A stretch of 64,000 nt of DNA from Bacteroidaceae bacterium. GTDB taxonomy: Bacteria; Bacteroidota; Bacteroidia; Bacteroidales; Bacteroidaceae. The stretch covers positions 1 to 64,000 of the forward strand of contig JAEDMP010000001.1 in assembly GCA_016302965.1 (NCBI GenBank), read 5' to 3'. The notes beneath the pieces are model-generated. The model was not told where the DNA came from, ran no database searches, and saw only the letters and a program-made list of their open reading frames with translations. Shown one piece after another: positions 30,567 through 40,140 of the stretch (position 1 is the stretch's first letter; each line of letters begins with the position of its first letter). The translations under genes were made by a program, and so were the position numbers.

Positions 30567-31040
30567 ATGAAATATATCAATTGTGGAGTCGTTTTTCAGG
30601 AAATTCCCGATGAAGTGACTCTTTCCATCAATATCTCCAACTGTCCCTGTCGATGTCCGGGATGCCACAGCAAATATCTATGGAAGGATGAGGGAGAGGA
30701 ATTGAATACTGACACGATGGATAGCTTCATCACCGAGTATGGCAGAGACATCACATGTATCTGCCTGATGGGTGGGGATGCCAATCCGATGGAGGTTAAT
30801 CATCTGGCCCAATATATCAATCAGCATTACCCTGAGGTGCGTGTGGCCTGGTATAGTGGAAGGGCCCGAGTGCCTCATGGGGTCAACATGTGCGACTTTG
30901 ACTATGTGAAGTTGGGACCCTATATCGCCCATCTGGGAGGATTGAAAGAACCGACCACCAACCAGCATCTTTACAAACGGATGCCCAATGGAGATTTTCA
31001 GGATATCACTTCCCGGTTCTGGAAATCGTCCAAACGGTAG
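30567..31040 (+). CDS. nrdG: Anaerobic ribonucleotide reductase activating protein (radical SAM)
   Basis: 157 aa from ATG 30567; the open frame extends to a TTG at 30540 without support. The radical-SAM CxxxCxxC motif is in NCPCRCPGCHS, with an additional Cys between the first two ligands, in the position used by NrdG for the [4Fe-4S] cluster. It would generate the glycyl radical on the class III reductase NrdD. No nrdD gene is adjacent in the window, unlike the usual nrdD-nrdG pair. MGGDANP is the SAM-binding GGE-like motif. Size matches the short NrdG of Bacteroidales. Confidence 0.85.
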   Translation: MKYINCGVVFQEIPDEVTLSINISNCPCRCPGCHSKYLWKDEGEELNTDTMDSFITEYGRDITCICLMGGDANPMEVNHLAQYINQHYPEVRVAWYSGRARVPHGVNMCDFDYVKLGPYIAHLGGLKEPTTNQHLYKRMPNGDFQDITSRFWKSSKR

Positions 31041-31125
31041 GTTGATTGAATCCATTCCAGTCACATTTCCTTTATCCATCGCTAAATGGTCGTTTCCCGT
31101 CCCTCATCCATCATCTTCAGCAGTC

Positions 31126-34100
31126 ATGAGAAAAACAGTCATTATCCTCAAGCATATCATCAACAGCCTTTTTTGGTTGTTGTTGGTCGTGTATTTGGCT
31201 CTGATGACGCTGACCAAGATACCTGTTGTACAGGAAAAGATGGGACGCGAGATTGGACGTTTGCTTTCTCAGCAGTTGGATACGCAGGTAAACATTGGAA
31301 AGGTGACGATTGGTCTCTTCAACCGATTGGTCATTGACCAGCTGGAGATGAAGGACCAGCAAGGGAAAAAACTCATATCGGTGAGGAGAGCAGCTGTGAG
31401 GGCAGATCTCTATCATATCATTACCGACGGGAAAATTGTTATTAATACAGCACAATTGTTTGGCGCAGATATCCATATCGTCAAACCGTCAGCCGACCAT
31501 GCAACCAATATCCAGTTTATCTTGGATAAGTTTGCCTCCAAGGAAGAGAAGGAGTCAAAACCTCTGGAGATGCAGATTGGCTCCTTTATCATGCGCCAAT
31601 GCTCGGTGTACTATGACAGGCTGGATGTTCCGCCTACCGAGCAACGGTTTAATCCTAACCATTTGGCAGCCACCGACCTTTCTGCCTATATCAAGTTGCG
31701 CAGCTTCTGCAAAGACTCGATTCATGTGGAGGTCAGACGATTGGCCTTTAAGGAGAAATCTGGTGTCGAACTCAAACGTCTGGCCTTTGGCTTGACTGCA
31801 GGGTTAAAGGGTGTTGAGCTCCGCCATTTTGCATTATCGTTGCCCCACACTGAGTTTCAGATACCCATGATCTCGGTCAGATACCAGATGAAGCCGCAGG
31901 CCAACCTGCTTCAAAACTTCAGTATCGAGCCAGCTTCATTGTATTACCAGGGAGCAATCAGTCCGTCTTCTGTCACGCTGTGCGATGTGTCGGCTTTTCT
32001 TCCTGCCGTTCGTCTCTTTGATGAGTATCTTAATCTGTCTGCCCAGTTCGACGGCAACTATGATACTTTTCATATGAGAAAACTGAATATTGGTTCGGAA
32101 AAAGGAGATTTGGATATCGATGCTTCTGCCGTGGTTAGTGGATGGAGACGGAACAAGATGCTCACTTGGGAAGCCCATCTTGAGAAGATGAATCTTTCGG
32201 CTCAAACGGTTGTCTTTCTGATCGACAATCTCAAGGGGACAACCATCGCTATACCAGAGATGATTTCCCGATTGGGAGATATCCATCTGCAAGGCACTGC
32301 CCATTCCACCGCCTCCCTGCTTTGTCAGGCTTCACTTCAGGTTAAGTCACAGGCAGGCAATCTGTTGATTGACGGTAAGATGGATAGGAATAAAGCCTTT
32401 GGACTCAACCTGAAGGTCCCAGCCTTCAATCTGTCCAACCTCATGGATGAAACTGCTCCCATTGGAGCAATCAGTGCTGTTGTAGAAGCTCATGGCTTAC
32501 TGAAAGGAAAAGAGCAGTCTGACATACGTTTCAAAGCAGACATCAAACAGTTGGAATGTCTCAAGTACAATTATCAAAAGATTCTCCTGCAAGGACAATA
32601 TGCCCAGCAGCAACTGAAAGCCAGTGTGGATATGGATGATGTCCATGGCAAGCTGCATATTGACACCTCTCTCTATCCTTTTGGTCAGCAGCAGATGTTG
32701 GCGGTCAAGGGTGTTGTCAGCCAATTGTCACCCCAGAGTCTCCATTTGTCCGACAAATGGGGAGATGCACGTTTTTCTGCCAATCTGGATGTAGAATTAG
32801 ACCAGTTGGATATCAACAAGGCATCCGGACATGTGACTGTCAGCAACTTTGTCATGGAGTCGTCAGAGGATAGTCCTTATCATTTCGACCAGTTGGAACT
32901 GGCGATGGGTCGGGATGAAGAAGAGGGACATTTCTTGACGCTTTACAGCGATTTTGCCGAGATGGAACTGAGAGGAAAATATCAGTTTGAGACCATTGCC
33001 GCCAGTCTGCTCCATCAGGTGCTTGACAAGATGCCTACCTTGCCCTGGCTTCATGCATCGGAAGCCCGGCCCGACAATGATTTCTATCTATGGGCAAATG
33101 TGAACAGGAGTGACTGGATTAACCATTTGTTGCAAGTGCCGCTGACATTGAGACAGCCGGCTAACATCAGCTGCAAGATGAACGACAGCCTGGGTGTCAT
33201 GGCTTTACATGTCCTGCTGCCTGATTTCGACTATCAAGAAAACAGTTATCGTCAGGCCAGTGTGAATGTGTATTGTCCAGGTGACTCTCTCCATCTCGAT
33301 TCTCAGATAGAGCGGATGGAAAAAGACGGAGAATCGACCAAACTCCTACTTTGGGGCAACGCTGCAGACAATCATCTCAATACTTCAGTCGCTTGGCGCA
33401 ATGGAAAGGATGCACGAAACCAAGGCCAGATGAATCTTCGCTCACGTTTCTATCCCAATGAGGAAGGAAAACAAACGGCAGAGATACAGTTGTTGCCTTC
33501 GGCATTTACCATCGGTGAGGCCAAGTGGGAAATCAAACCGGCACTGATAACTTATTCAGACCAACAGCTTGATATCAATCAGTTTGCATTGACCCATCAG
33601 GACCAGCATCTGCTCATCAACGGCCGCGTCTCCAACTCTGACAATGATTCCATCAAACTGAGTCTGAGTGGAATCGACGTGGACTATGTGCTCAATTTGG
33701 TGAATTTCAAATCAGTTGAGTTCGGAGGAAAGGTATCGGGAGATGCCTATCTCAAAAATCCTTTCAAACAATTGTCGGCACATGCCCAGCTCCAGGTGGA
33801 TGAGTTTACCTTTGAACATGGCGAGATGGGAACGCTCCATGCAAATGTGGATTGGAATCAAGAGCAAAGGCGTATTGACATCGATGCTGTGGCCGATGAT
33901 GGTCAAGAGGCCAAGACCCTCATCAACGGATATGTGGAACCCAGTCCCGGACATATTGATTTAGCGATAAAAGCTGAAGGAACGAAACTTGAGTTTATGC
34001 AGTCGTTCACAAGTAGCTTTACGGAATATGTACGCGGACATGCAGAAGGGGCGGTCCGTTTGTTGGGCCCGCTGAGTGAAATCAATCTCGTAGGACAACT

Positions 34101-35619
34101 GGTGGTGAATGGTGAAACGATGATTCGGCAGCTGGGTTGTAAATACGAATTGGTGAACGATACCGTCAACCTGATACCTGACGAGATAGAACTTAAGCGG
34201 GTTGCTATTCGCGACAGCAAGGGAAACAAGGGGACATTGAGTGGCTTTATCCATCACAAACATCTGACCCGATTGTCCTACGACCTCGATGTCGAAGCCG
34301 ACAGGATGCTGGTATACGACATGAGTGATTTTGGTGATGATACCTTCTATGGAACGATTTATGGTTCCGGCAAGGTTGATATCCATGGCAAGAGCGGCGA
34401 ACTGGTAATGAATGTCAATCTGACTCCTTATCGCCATTCCACTTTTGTTTATAATGTGAGCAGTCCGGATGCCATCTCCGACCAAAGTTTCATTACCTGG
34501 GGATCAGCTCAGCTTAATGACCAGGCCGACTCCGTACAGAGTTACCGACGCAAAGTGGCCATTGATGAGATGCTCAAGGAACTGCCCTCCGATGTTTACA
34601 TCAATTTCCTGATAAACTGCACGCCCGATCTCACGTTGAAACTGCTCATGGATGCCAATACCAATGACTATATCACTTTGGAAGGAAGCGGTGTGGTGCG
34701 AGCTACTTATTATAACAAAGGTGCTTTTAATATGTATGGCACCTACAGGGTTCAAAACGGAACTTACGGCATTACCATTCAGGACATTCTCAAAAAGAAT
34801 TTCCTCTTCAATGAGGGTGGTACCATTGTCTTTGGTGGCAATCCTTATGATGCCAATCTGTCCTTGCAGGCTGTTCATACGGTCAATGGTGTTTCTTTGT
34901 CTGACTTGAACATCGGCAACAGTTTTTCAAACAGTAACACGACACGTGTAAACTGTCTGATGAACATTACAGGTCAGCCACGTGACCCCAAGATTGATTT
35001 TGACCTGGATCTCCCTACAGTCAGCAGTGATGAGAAGCAGCTCATCCGTAACATTATCAATAGTGAGGAGGAGATGAACCAGCAGGTGGTCTATCTTTTG
35101 GGTATAGGACGTTTTTACCCACAGGGTGCCAATAATGCCGGTATGGAGAATGAAAACCAGCAGAGCCAGACATCGCTGGCGATGCAGAGTTTCCTGTCGG
35201 GAACCATTTCAAGCCAGATGAACAGTATCCTCAATTCTGTCATCAAGAGTAATAACTGGAACTTCGGTGCAAACATCTCTACCGGAAATGAAGGATGGAA
35301 CAATGCGGAGTATGAGGGCTTGTTGAGTGGACGACTGCTCAACAATCGTCTGCTCATCAATGGTCAGTTTGGCTATCGCGACAATGCTGCCACTTCCAAT
35401 TCCAGCTTTATCGGAGATTTTGATGTGCGTTATCTTTTGGTTCCAAACGGCAACCTTGCCTTAAAGGTTTACAATCAGACCAATGACAAATATTTCACCC
35501 GTTCGAGTCTGAATACCCAAGGGGTGGGTATCATCATGAAGAAAGACTTTACCAATCTTTCCGACCTTTTCTTCGGAACAAAAAAACGAAAGCGCAAGCC
35601 TGCCAAGGAAACCAAATGA
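31126..35619 (+). CDS. tamB: TamB-like translocation/assembly or inter-membrane transport protein
   Basis: 1497 aa from ATG 31126. The longer frame (from 30988) overlaps nrdG and lacks a signal; at 31126 the protein starts MRKTVIILKHIINSLFWLLL, an inner-membrane anchor (about 8-27). The rest is a long series of beta strands typical of the AsmA/TamB (DUF490) family, ending in the conserved TamB C-terminal domain (about 1130-1480), with AFNMYGTYRVQNGTYGITIQ and the IDFDLDLPTVSSDEKQLI block. A basic tail (KKRKRKPAKETK) ends the protein. TamB-like proteins form a hydrophobic groove across the periplasm and take part in outer-membrane protein assembly or phospholipid transport. No TamA/BamA-type gene is adjacent. 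It begins 85 bp after nrdG. Confidence 0.9.
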   Translation: MRKTVIILKHIINSLFWLLLVVYLALMTLTKIPVVQEKMGREIGRLLSQQLDTQVNIGKVTIGLFNRLVIDQLEMKDQQGKKLISVRRAAVRADLYHIITDGKIVINTAQLFGADIHIVKPSADHATNIQFILDKFASKEEKESKPLEMQIGSFIMRQCSVYYDRLDVPPTEQRFNPNHLAATDLSAYIKLRSFCKDSIHVEVRRLAFKEKSGVELKRLAFGLTAGLKGVELRHFALSLPHTEFQIPMISVRYQMKPQANLLQNFSIEPASLYYQGAISPSSVTLCDVSAFLPAVRLFDEYLNLSAQFDGNYDTFHMRKLNIGSEKGDLDIDASAVVSGWRRNKMLTWEAHLEKMNLSAQTVVFLIDNLKGTTIAIPEMISRLGDIHLQGTAHSTASLLCQASLQVKSQAGNLLIDGKMDRNKAFGLNLKVPAFNLSNLMDETAPIGAISAVVEAHGLLKGKEQSDIRFKADIKQLECLKYNYQKILLQGQYAQQQLKASVDMDDVHGKLHIDTSLYPFGQQQMLAVKGVVSQLSPQSLHLSDKWGDARFSANLDVELDQLDINKASGHVTVSNFVMESSEDSPYHFDQLELAMGRDEEEGHFLTLYSDFAEMELRGKYQFETIAASLLHQVLDKMPTLPWLHASEARPDNDFYLWANVNRSDWINHLLQVPLTLRQPANISCKMNDSLGVMALHVLLPDFDYQENSYRQASVNVYCPGDSLHLDSQIERMEKDGESTKLLLWGNAADNHLNTSVAWRNGKDARNQGQMNLRSRFYPNEEGKQTAEIQLLPSAFTIGEAKWEIKPALITYSDQQLDINQFALTHQDQHLLINGRVSNSDNDSIKLSLSGIDVDYVLNLVNFKSVEFGGKVSGDAYLKNPFKQLSAHAQLQVDEFTFEHGEMGTLHANVDWNQEQRRIDIDAVADDGQEAKTLINGYVEPSPGHIDLAIKAEGTKLEFMQSFTSSFTEYVRGHAEGAVRLLGPLSEINLVGQLVVNGETMIRQLGCKYELVNDTVNLIPDEIELKRVAIRDSKGNKGTLSGFIHHKHLTRLSYDLDVEADRMLVYDMSDFGDDTFYGTIYGSGKVDIHGKSGELVMNVNLTPYRHSTFVYNVSSPDAISDQSFITWGSAQLNDQADSVQSYRRKVAIDEMLKELPSDVYINFLINCTPDLTLKLLMDANTNDYITLEGSGVVRATYYNKGAFNMYGTYRVQNGTYGITIQDILKKNFLFNEGGTIVFGGNPYDANLSLQAVHTVNGVSLSDLNIGNSFSNSNTTRVNCLMNITGQPRDPKIDFDLDLPTVSSDEKQLIRNIINSEEEMNQQVVYLLGIGRFYPQGANNAGMENENQQSQTSLAMQSFLSGTISSQMNSILNSVIKSNNWNFGANISTGNEGWNNAEYEGLLSGRLLNNRLLINGQFGYRDNAATSNSSFIGDFDVRYLLVPNGNLALKVYNQTNDKYFTRSSLNTQGVGIIMKKDFTNLSDLFFGTKKRKRKPAKETK

Positions 35620-35636
35620 TGTTTGCTGACGGATAA

Positions 35637-36596
35637 TTATCTGGCCAGGGTGATAAGCGCTTTTCGGCACAAGGGATGTTTGGTCAGGAAGCGGAAGAGC
35701 TGGTATTTCTTTGTATAATTCTTGTTGGGAAGAGGGAACAAACCGAATTTCTCCAATCTCTTGATTCGTTTTTCCAATTGGACAGAAGAGTGGGTGGAAA
35801 TGATGATTTGATACAGATAATCCATCGTGAGTTGCGCCACTCTTCGGTTGAGTGCTGCATTCTCGTTGAACGGAAGATGGTCGGCCATGTCGTGAAGGCG
35901 GATAATCGATCGTTCCATATCATCGAGTTCTATCAGTTTGTTTCGTTTTGAGGGGGTTCTTCCTGTCAGTGCCGTTCCGCATTCTTCGTATGCTTTGGCA
36001 TCCGATACCCGGATGGTCTCGCAGCGTAGTAATAACCTGGGAAGAAATGTCTCATCAATCTGCAAGGAGGATTCCATGCGGAGTGGAGAATTTGAATGTT
36101 GGCTGTCTGTCAACTTCCGATTGAAGAGACAGTGGTAGGGGACTGCATCCAGGGTATTGGTGCGCATATAGGAGGCTCCACTGGTGTAGACTACATCCTG
36201 GAAGACCGACTGGCCACCCTGTCCTTTCGCAGAAGTCTGGAAGAGAACCAGATCCACGTCCGGGTCATATCTCACGATGTCAAGGCAATGCTCATAGGCC
36301 GATCTCGTCAGTTGGTCTTCAGCCCTCACCAGTTGCACCCATTTTCCTTGGGCAATAATCATCCCTTTGTTTTGGGCTGCACAGATTCCCTCTTTCTTCT
36401 GTCTTATGTAGACCAGTTCATCAATCCAAGGGATGAGCGCGTTGAGAGCCGGTTGTGAGGAACCGTCATCAACGATAATAATTTCACGCTCCTCGTGTGA
36501 GAGGGAGAGAGCGAATATACTCTGTACGCACTCTTGCAACTGTTCAGAAAGTGTATTCTGGCAGGTGATGATAAAGGAAACGAGAGGTTGGTCCAT
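35637..36596 (-). CDS. Family 2 glycosyltransferase
   Basis: 319 aa, no signal peptide or obvious membrane helix. The GT-A nucleotide-binding fold is at the N-terminus: VSFIITCQNT (5-15), EIIIVDDGSS (38-48) and AAQNKGMIIAQGKW (73-87). The second acidic motif, usually DxD, is read as RAEDQL near 95. The C-terminal 120 residues are unlike the family core. It probably transfers a sugar to a surface glycan or glycoprotein; the acceptor cannot be told from sequence. It lies 14 bp behind the LuxR-type regulator gene, so the two are likely co-transcribed. It converges on tamB with 17 bp between stop codons. Confidence 0.8.
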   Translation of the reverse strand: MDQPLVSFIITCQNTLSEQLQECVQSIFALSLSHEEREIIIVDDGSSQPALNALIPWIDELVYIRQKKEGICAAQNKGMIIAQGKWVQLVRAEDQLTRSAYEHCLDIVRYDPDVDLVLFQTSAKGQGGQSVFQDVVYTSGASYMRTNTLDAVPYHCLFNRKLTDSQHSNSPLRMESSLQIDETFLPRLLLRCETIRVSDAKAYEECGTALTGRTPSKRNKLIELDDMERSIIRLHDMADHLPFNENAALNRRVAQLTMDYLYQIIISTHSSVQLEKRIKRLEKFGLFPLPNKNYTKKYQLFRFLTKHPLCRKALITLAR

Positions 36597-36610
36597 CTTT
36601 CAATCAATAA

Positions 36611-37222
36611 TCAGATATCGTCAATGTTCACATAGCCGTGGGTGACAGCATAGATGGTCAGGGCCGATACGCTCCTGATGTGTAGTTTCTCCATGATATT
36701 CTTCCGGTGCGTAATCACGGTAGACAAACCGATACACAATCTGTCGGCAATCTCCTTGTTGATGTGGCCCAAGACAATGAGCTGCATCACCTCAATCTCG
36801 CGTTGTGAAAGGACGGGTTTGGAAGAGGGCTGTTGGGCAGGTGGCAGGTTGCGGCCGTGAGCATGAGCTCTTTGTTCCAGCTGCAGCAAAGCCTTGATGA
36901 GTTGTGCTTCGGGCTGGTTGACGTAGAGACAATGAAAACCTGCCAGCTGTTCCGCGGCATCTATGGAGTTGGTCAAGACAATTGTCTTCACTCGTTTTTC
37001 CTGAAAGTAGGGGCGTTGATGCAGCAGGATATCCATCGAGACAAAATAATGGAAATAAAGCTCATGTGCGTTTGCTTTCAAATCCTGGAAACTGCAGAAC
37101 TGGTCAATCTCGATAGAGGGCATGACAGTCTGCAGGATGGCTTTCAGTCCAATCATCGACAGCGTATCTGAATGGACGATGGCAATTCTGGGTATGGAGT
37201 GGATGGATGAGGGATGACTCAT
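36611..37222 (-). CDS. LuxR-family regulator with a degenerate receiver-like domain
   Basis: 203 aa. The C-terminal LuxR/NarL helix-turn-helix (about 135-200) is standard: VLSQREIEVMQLIVLGHINKEIA and TVITHRKNIMEKLHI. The N-terminal half resembles a response-regulator receiver (RIAIVHSDT at 12-20, possible phospho-acceptor D64 in FVSMDILL, T84 in IVLTNS), but the first acidic patch has one Asp and the conserved Lys after strand 5 is replaced (LYVNQPE). Phosphorylation is therefore doubtful. No histidine kinase is adjacent; it precedes a glycosyltransferase gene. Confidence 0.8.
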   Translation of the reverse strand: MSHPSSIHSIPRIAIVHSDTLSMIGLKAILQTVMPSIEIDQFCSFQDLKANAHELYFHYFVSMDILLHQRPYFQEKRVKTIVLTNSIDAAEQLAGFHCLYVNQPEAQLIKALLQLEQRAHAHGRNLPPAQQPSSKPVLSQREIEVMQLIVLGHINKEIADRLCIGLSTVITHRKNIMEKLHIRSVSALTIYAVTHGYVNIDDI

Positions 37223-37316
37223 TTTCTTTTGCGTTATTTTGACAGTCGACGAATAAGGGAGAAAAAAACTTTCATCGGTTGGAGGATTAGAGGGATTCGG
37301 TCATGATGAAGAAAAA

Positions 37317-37376
37317 GGAGGTGAAAGAAGCGTGTCTGTTGTGACAGGGCCGTTTCTTTCACCTCCGTATCTTTCA
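37317..37376 (-). terminator. Terminator of the decarboxylase (oadB) operon
   Basis: 13-bp perfect stem, GGAGGTGAAAGAA (37317-37329) and TTCTTTCACCTCC (37354-37366). On the minus strand the stem is followed by TTTTTC, giving a good intrinsic terminator 22 bp after the stop codon of the OadB-like gene. Confidence 0.85.
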
Positions 37377-37387
37377 TGATGAAATCA

Positions 37388-38545
37388 TCAGCTCAGGAAG
37401 CCAAGCAGTGCACCGGCAGCAACAGCAGATCCGATTACACCAGCCACATTCGGTCCCATTGCGTGCATGAGCAGGAAGTTGTGGCGGTCATATTCCAAAC
37501 CGAGGTTGTTGCTGATACGTGCACTCATAGGCACAGCCGACACACCAGCGTTACCAATCAGCGGGTTCAGCTTCTTGTCGTGAGGCAAGAACAGGTTCAT
37601 GACTTTTACAAAGCATACACCACTGGCAGTAGCTACCATGAAGGCGCAGGCTCCTACGACGAAAATGAAGAGCGTGTTCAGAGTGAGGAACTCGCTGGCC
37701 TGGGTAGAGCATCCCACGGTCAGACCGAGCAGCATCACGACGATGTCATTCAGAGCACTTCCTGCGGTCTTGGCCAGACGGGTGGTCTTTCCGGATTCCT
37801 TCAGCAGGTTTCCGAAGAAGAGCATACCGAGCAGAGGCAGACCCGAGGGAACGATGAAGGTAGTGAGCAGCAATCCGATGATGGGGAAGAGGATTCGCTC
37901 AGTTTGGCTTACCTCACGTCCGGGCTTCATCTTGATAACGCGCTCTTTCTTGGTGGTGAGCAGACGCATCAATGGGGGCTGAATCAGCGGTACGAGTGCC
38001 ATATAGGAATAGGCACATACGGCGATGGCACCCATGAGGTTGGGGCAAAGCTTGGAAGAAAGGAAGATGGCCGTAGGGCCATCAGCACCGCCGATGATGG
38101 CAATACCGGCAGCCTGGTTGGGTTCGAAACCCAGCGCCAGTGCCACCATATAGGCACCGAAGATACCGAATTGTGCAGCGGCACCGATGAGCACCAGCTT
38201 GGGATTGGCAATCAAAGCCGTGAAGTCGGTCATGGCTCCAATGCCAAGGAACACCAATGGCGGATACCATCCTTGGCGCACACCTTGATAGAAAATATTC
38301 AATACCGAATTGTCCTCATAGAGTCCTATTTCCAGTCCCGCGTCTGTGCGGAAAGGGATATTGCCGAGGATGATGCCCAGACCGATAGGAATCAGCAGAA
38401 GCGGTTCGAAATCTTTTTTGATAGCGAGATAAATGAGAACAATTCCCACTAATATCATGATGAGGTTTCCTGCGGTGGCATTGTAAAAGCCCGTATAGGT
38501 CAGGAACTCATTGAAGTTTTGACTTAAGAAATTTACAAATCCCAT
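37388..38545 (-). CDS. Na+-translocating decarboxylase beta subunit
   Basis: 385 aa, about nine to eleven membrane helices. Homologous to OadB/MmdB/GcdB, which decarboxylates carboxybiotin and exports two Na+. The essential re-entrant motif GGADGPTAIFLSS is at 152-164 with D155 as the carboxyl-proton/Na+ residue, and GNAGVSAVPMSARISN near the C-terminus is the second conserved region. Substrate specificity (methylmalonyl-CoA, glutaconyl-CoA or oxaloacetate) is set by the alpha subunit, which is not in the window; in Bacteroidales methylmalonyl-CoA in the propionate pathway is the usual substrate. Nine to ten bp after the biotin carrier gene. Confidence 0.92.
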   Translation of the reverse strand: MGFVNFLSQNFNEFLTYTGFYNATAGNLIMILVGIVLIYLAIKKDFEPLLLIPIGLGIILGNIPFRTDAGLEIGLYEDNSVLNIFYQGVRQGWYPPLVFLGIGAMTDFTALIANPKLVLIGAAAQFGIFGAYMVALALGFEPNQAAGIAIIGGADGPTAIFLSSKLCPNLMGAIAVCAYSYMALVPLIQPPLMRLLTTKKERVIKMKPGREVSQTERILFPIIGLLLTTFIVPSGLPLLGMLFFGNLLKESGKTTRLAKTAGSALNDIVVMLLGLTVGCSTQASEFLTLNTLFIFVVGACAFMVATASGVCFVKVMNLFLPHDKKLNPLIGNAGVSAVPMSARISNNLGLEYDRHNFLLMHAMGPNVAGVIGSAVAAGALLGFLS

Positions 38546-38555
38546 GGCTCAAAAG

Positions 38556-39008
38556 TTAGGCGATAGTGATTAATACGGCTCCTTCCATCACGGAGTCACC
38601 TACATTGACAGCGATTGAGGTCACAGTACCTGTGATTTCAGCCTCGATGTTGTTCTGCATCTTCATGGCTTCCAGTACGACTACTGCGTCTCCGGTGTTC
38701 ACCTTGTCACCAACCTTCACATTGACGGAGGTGATGGTTCCGGGTAGAGGAGCTTTCACGGGTGTACCCGTACCGGCGGGTGCGGCTGCGACGGGAGCAG
38801 CAGCTACTGCAGGTTTGGGAGTTGTGGCTGCTGCCACGGGAGGAGTGACAGGACGTGGATGACTGATGGCGGTAGCAGCATTGATAGGCTGCTTGAGTTC
38901 TACTTCAAAGCTGATGCCGTTGACTTTCACTTTGGCAATGTTGCCTTCTACTTCTTCGATTTCCACTTCGTAGTCAACACCCTGAACTTTATATTCATAT
39001 TTATTCAT
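38556..39008 (-). CDS. Biotin carboxyl carrier protein of the Na+-translocating decarboxylase
   Basis: 150 aa. An N-terminal beta-rich part (1-45) is joined by an Ala/Pro-rich flexible linker (about 50-85) to a biotinyl domain (about 85-150) with the biotin site EAMKMQNN, Lys116. The carrier would shuttle CO2 between the alpha carboxyltransferase and the membrane beta subunit. Third gene of the operon, 73 bp after the OadG-like gene. Confidence 0.93.
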   Translation of the reverse strand: MNKYEYKVQGVDYEVEIEEVEGNIAKVKVNGISFEVELKQPINAATAISHPRPVTPPVAAATTPKPAVAAAPVAAAPAGTGTPVKAPLPGTITSVNVKVGDKVNTGDAVVVLEAMKMQNNIEAEITGTVTSIAVNVGDSVMEGAVLITIA

Positions 39009-39081
39009 TGTATACTGTTTTTTTTATAAGGTGATAAAATGGGTAGTTAATATAATGTAATAATAATGGTTTGCAAAATGA

Positions 39082-40065
39082 TTAATCATGGAATTGGGTC
39101 ATCTGCGGAAGTTCATTGTTCCAATCCGTATCTTTGGGTTTGATGGTGATGACACCACTCTCCACATCATGAACATTGTCAAGATACTGTTTCAGAGCCA
39201 TACCGATGACAGCGATATAGATTTCCTTGTCAATACCTTTGCTCTTGAGGCCATCTTGCAGAATAACGTTGGTGCGGTGTCCGATTTCCCGGGTCATCTC
39301 AACGGTTCTTACGCCGGCTTTCAGCGGCTGGATATCGGTTATCTTCTTGGCTGCAGCACGATGGCGCATGAACAGTCCGAAGAAGAAGAAGAACACGAAG
39401 AGCAGGGCGAGGCACGAGAATACGATGCCCATAGCCATCACGGTGATGCCGAATCCGTGGGGGTCTTCCCTCTTCAGCATGTCAATTTTGCTCTCGCTGG
39501 CCTCAATGAAATTGTTGATACCGGGAGTGACACAATCAGGTGCCTTTACCTGCCAGGTGTTGGCACCCTTGTTGGTGCGTGCAAAGGAGTAGTTGGCTCC
39601 GATGGCAGGAATGGTGATAGAGTCAATCAGGTTGACAGCGTTACCGTTGTAGAGGGCAATCCACGTGGGCTCCTCAGGATTGATTTTAACGGTCAGGTGC
39701 AGGGCACCTTTGGCAGGTGTGCTGTTGCAGAAAAGTAGCAGGTGCTGCTGGGCTGACAGGCTGGTACGAGGGTCACCGCTGGGGATAACACTCATGCGCT
39801 TGATCCGTTCGGGCACACTCATGTTGGGGTCCAGTACGGATTTGTCTGTAGTGATATACATGCCACGCACGTTGTAAGTAGAGTAGGAGCGGTTGGCAAT
39901 CTCTACCCAGGCATTGCAGCAGCCGTACTCATCTTGCAGACTGGCAGTGTTGTTGGTCATTACCTCGTTGAGCATGATGCTCTTCTCCATCTGGGCAGAG
40001 CTCATGGCTGGCAGCAGGGGCAACAACAGGGCTAATAGCAGTTTTGTAGTTACGCGATTTTTCAT
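39082..40065 (-). CDS. Lamin-tail domain/OadG-like gamma subunit fusion
   Basis: 327 aa. Signal peptide (1-24, ending SSAQ), then a periplasmic lamin-tail-like (LTD) domain (about 28-165; IMLNEVMTNNTASLQDEYG, WVEIANRS, and SFARTNKGANTWQVKAPDCVTPGINN near 157-182 are typical), a single strong membrane helix (about 205-230) and a short cytoplasmic tail reminiscent of OadG/MmdD. The OadG-type subunit assembles the pump. The LTD part is an unusual addition exposed on the periplasmic side, with no known role in decarboxylases. Its order ahead of the biotin carrier and beta subunit supports the gamma assignment. Likely co-transcribed with the upstream AspT-like gene (75-bp gap without a promoter). 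Confidence 0.8.
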   Translation of the reverse strand: MKNRVTTKLLLALLLPLLPAMSSAQMEKSIMLNEVMTNNTASLQDEYGCCNAWVEIANRSYSTYNVRGMYITTDKSVLDPNMSVPERIKRMSVIPSGDPRTSLSAQQHLLLFCNSTPAKGALHLTVKINPEEPTWIALYNGNAVNLIDSITIPAIGANYSFARTNKGANTWQVKAPDCVTPGINNFIEASESKIDMLKREDPHGFGITVMAMGIVFSCLALLFVFFFFFGLFMRHRAAAKKITDIQPLKAGVRTVEMTREIGHRTNVILQDGLKSKGIDKEIYIAVIGMALKQYLDNVHDVESGVITIKPKDTDWNNELPQMTQFHD

Positions 40066-40140
40066 AAAATCAGAGTGCTGTTTGTTTTGTTTTCTATGAA
40101 ATGATATTAGTGTTTAATTGGTCCTTCTGTATGTTGTTTG

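Noticed and set aside
30988..31125. 46-residue N-terminal extension of the TamB-like protein
   Set aside because: It overlaps the end of nrdG and would place the membrane anchor internally; the ATG at 31126 gives a normal anchor at the N-terminus.
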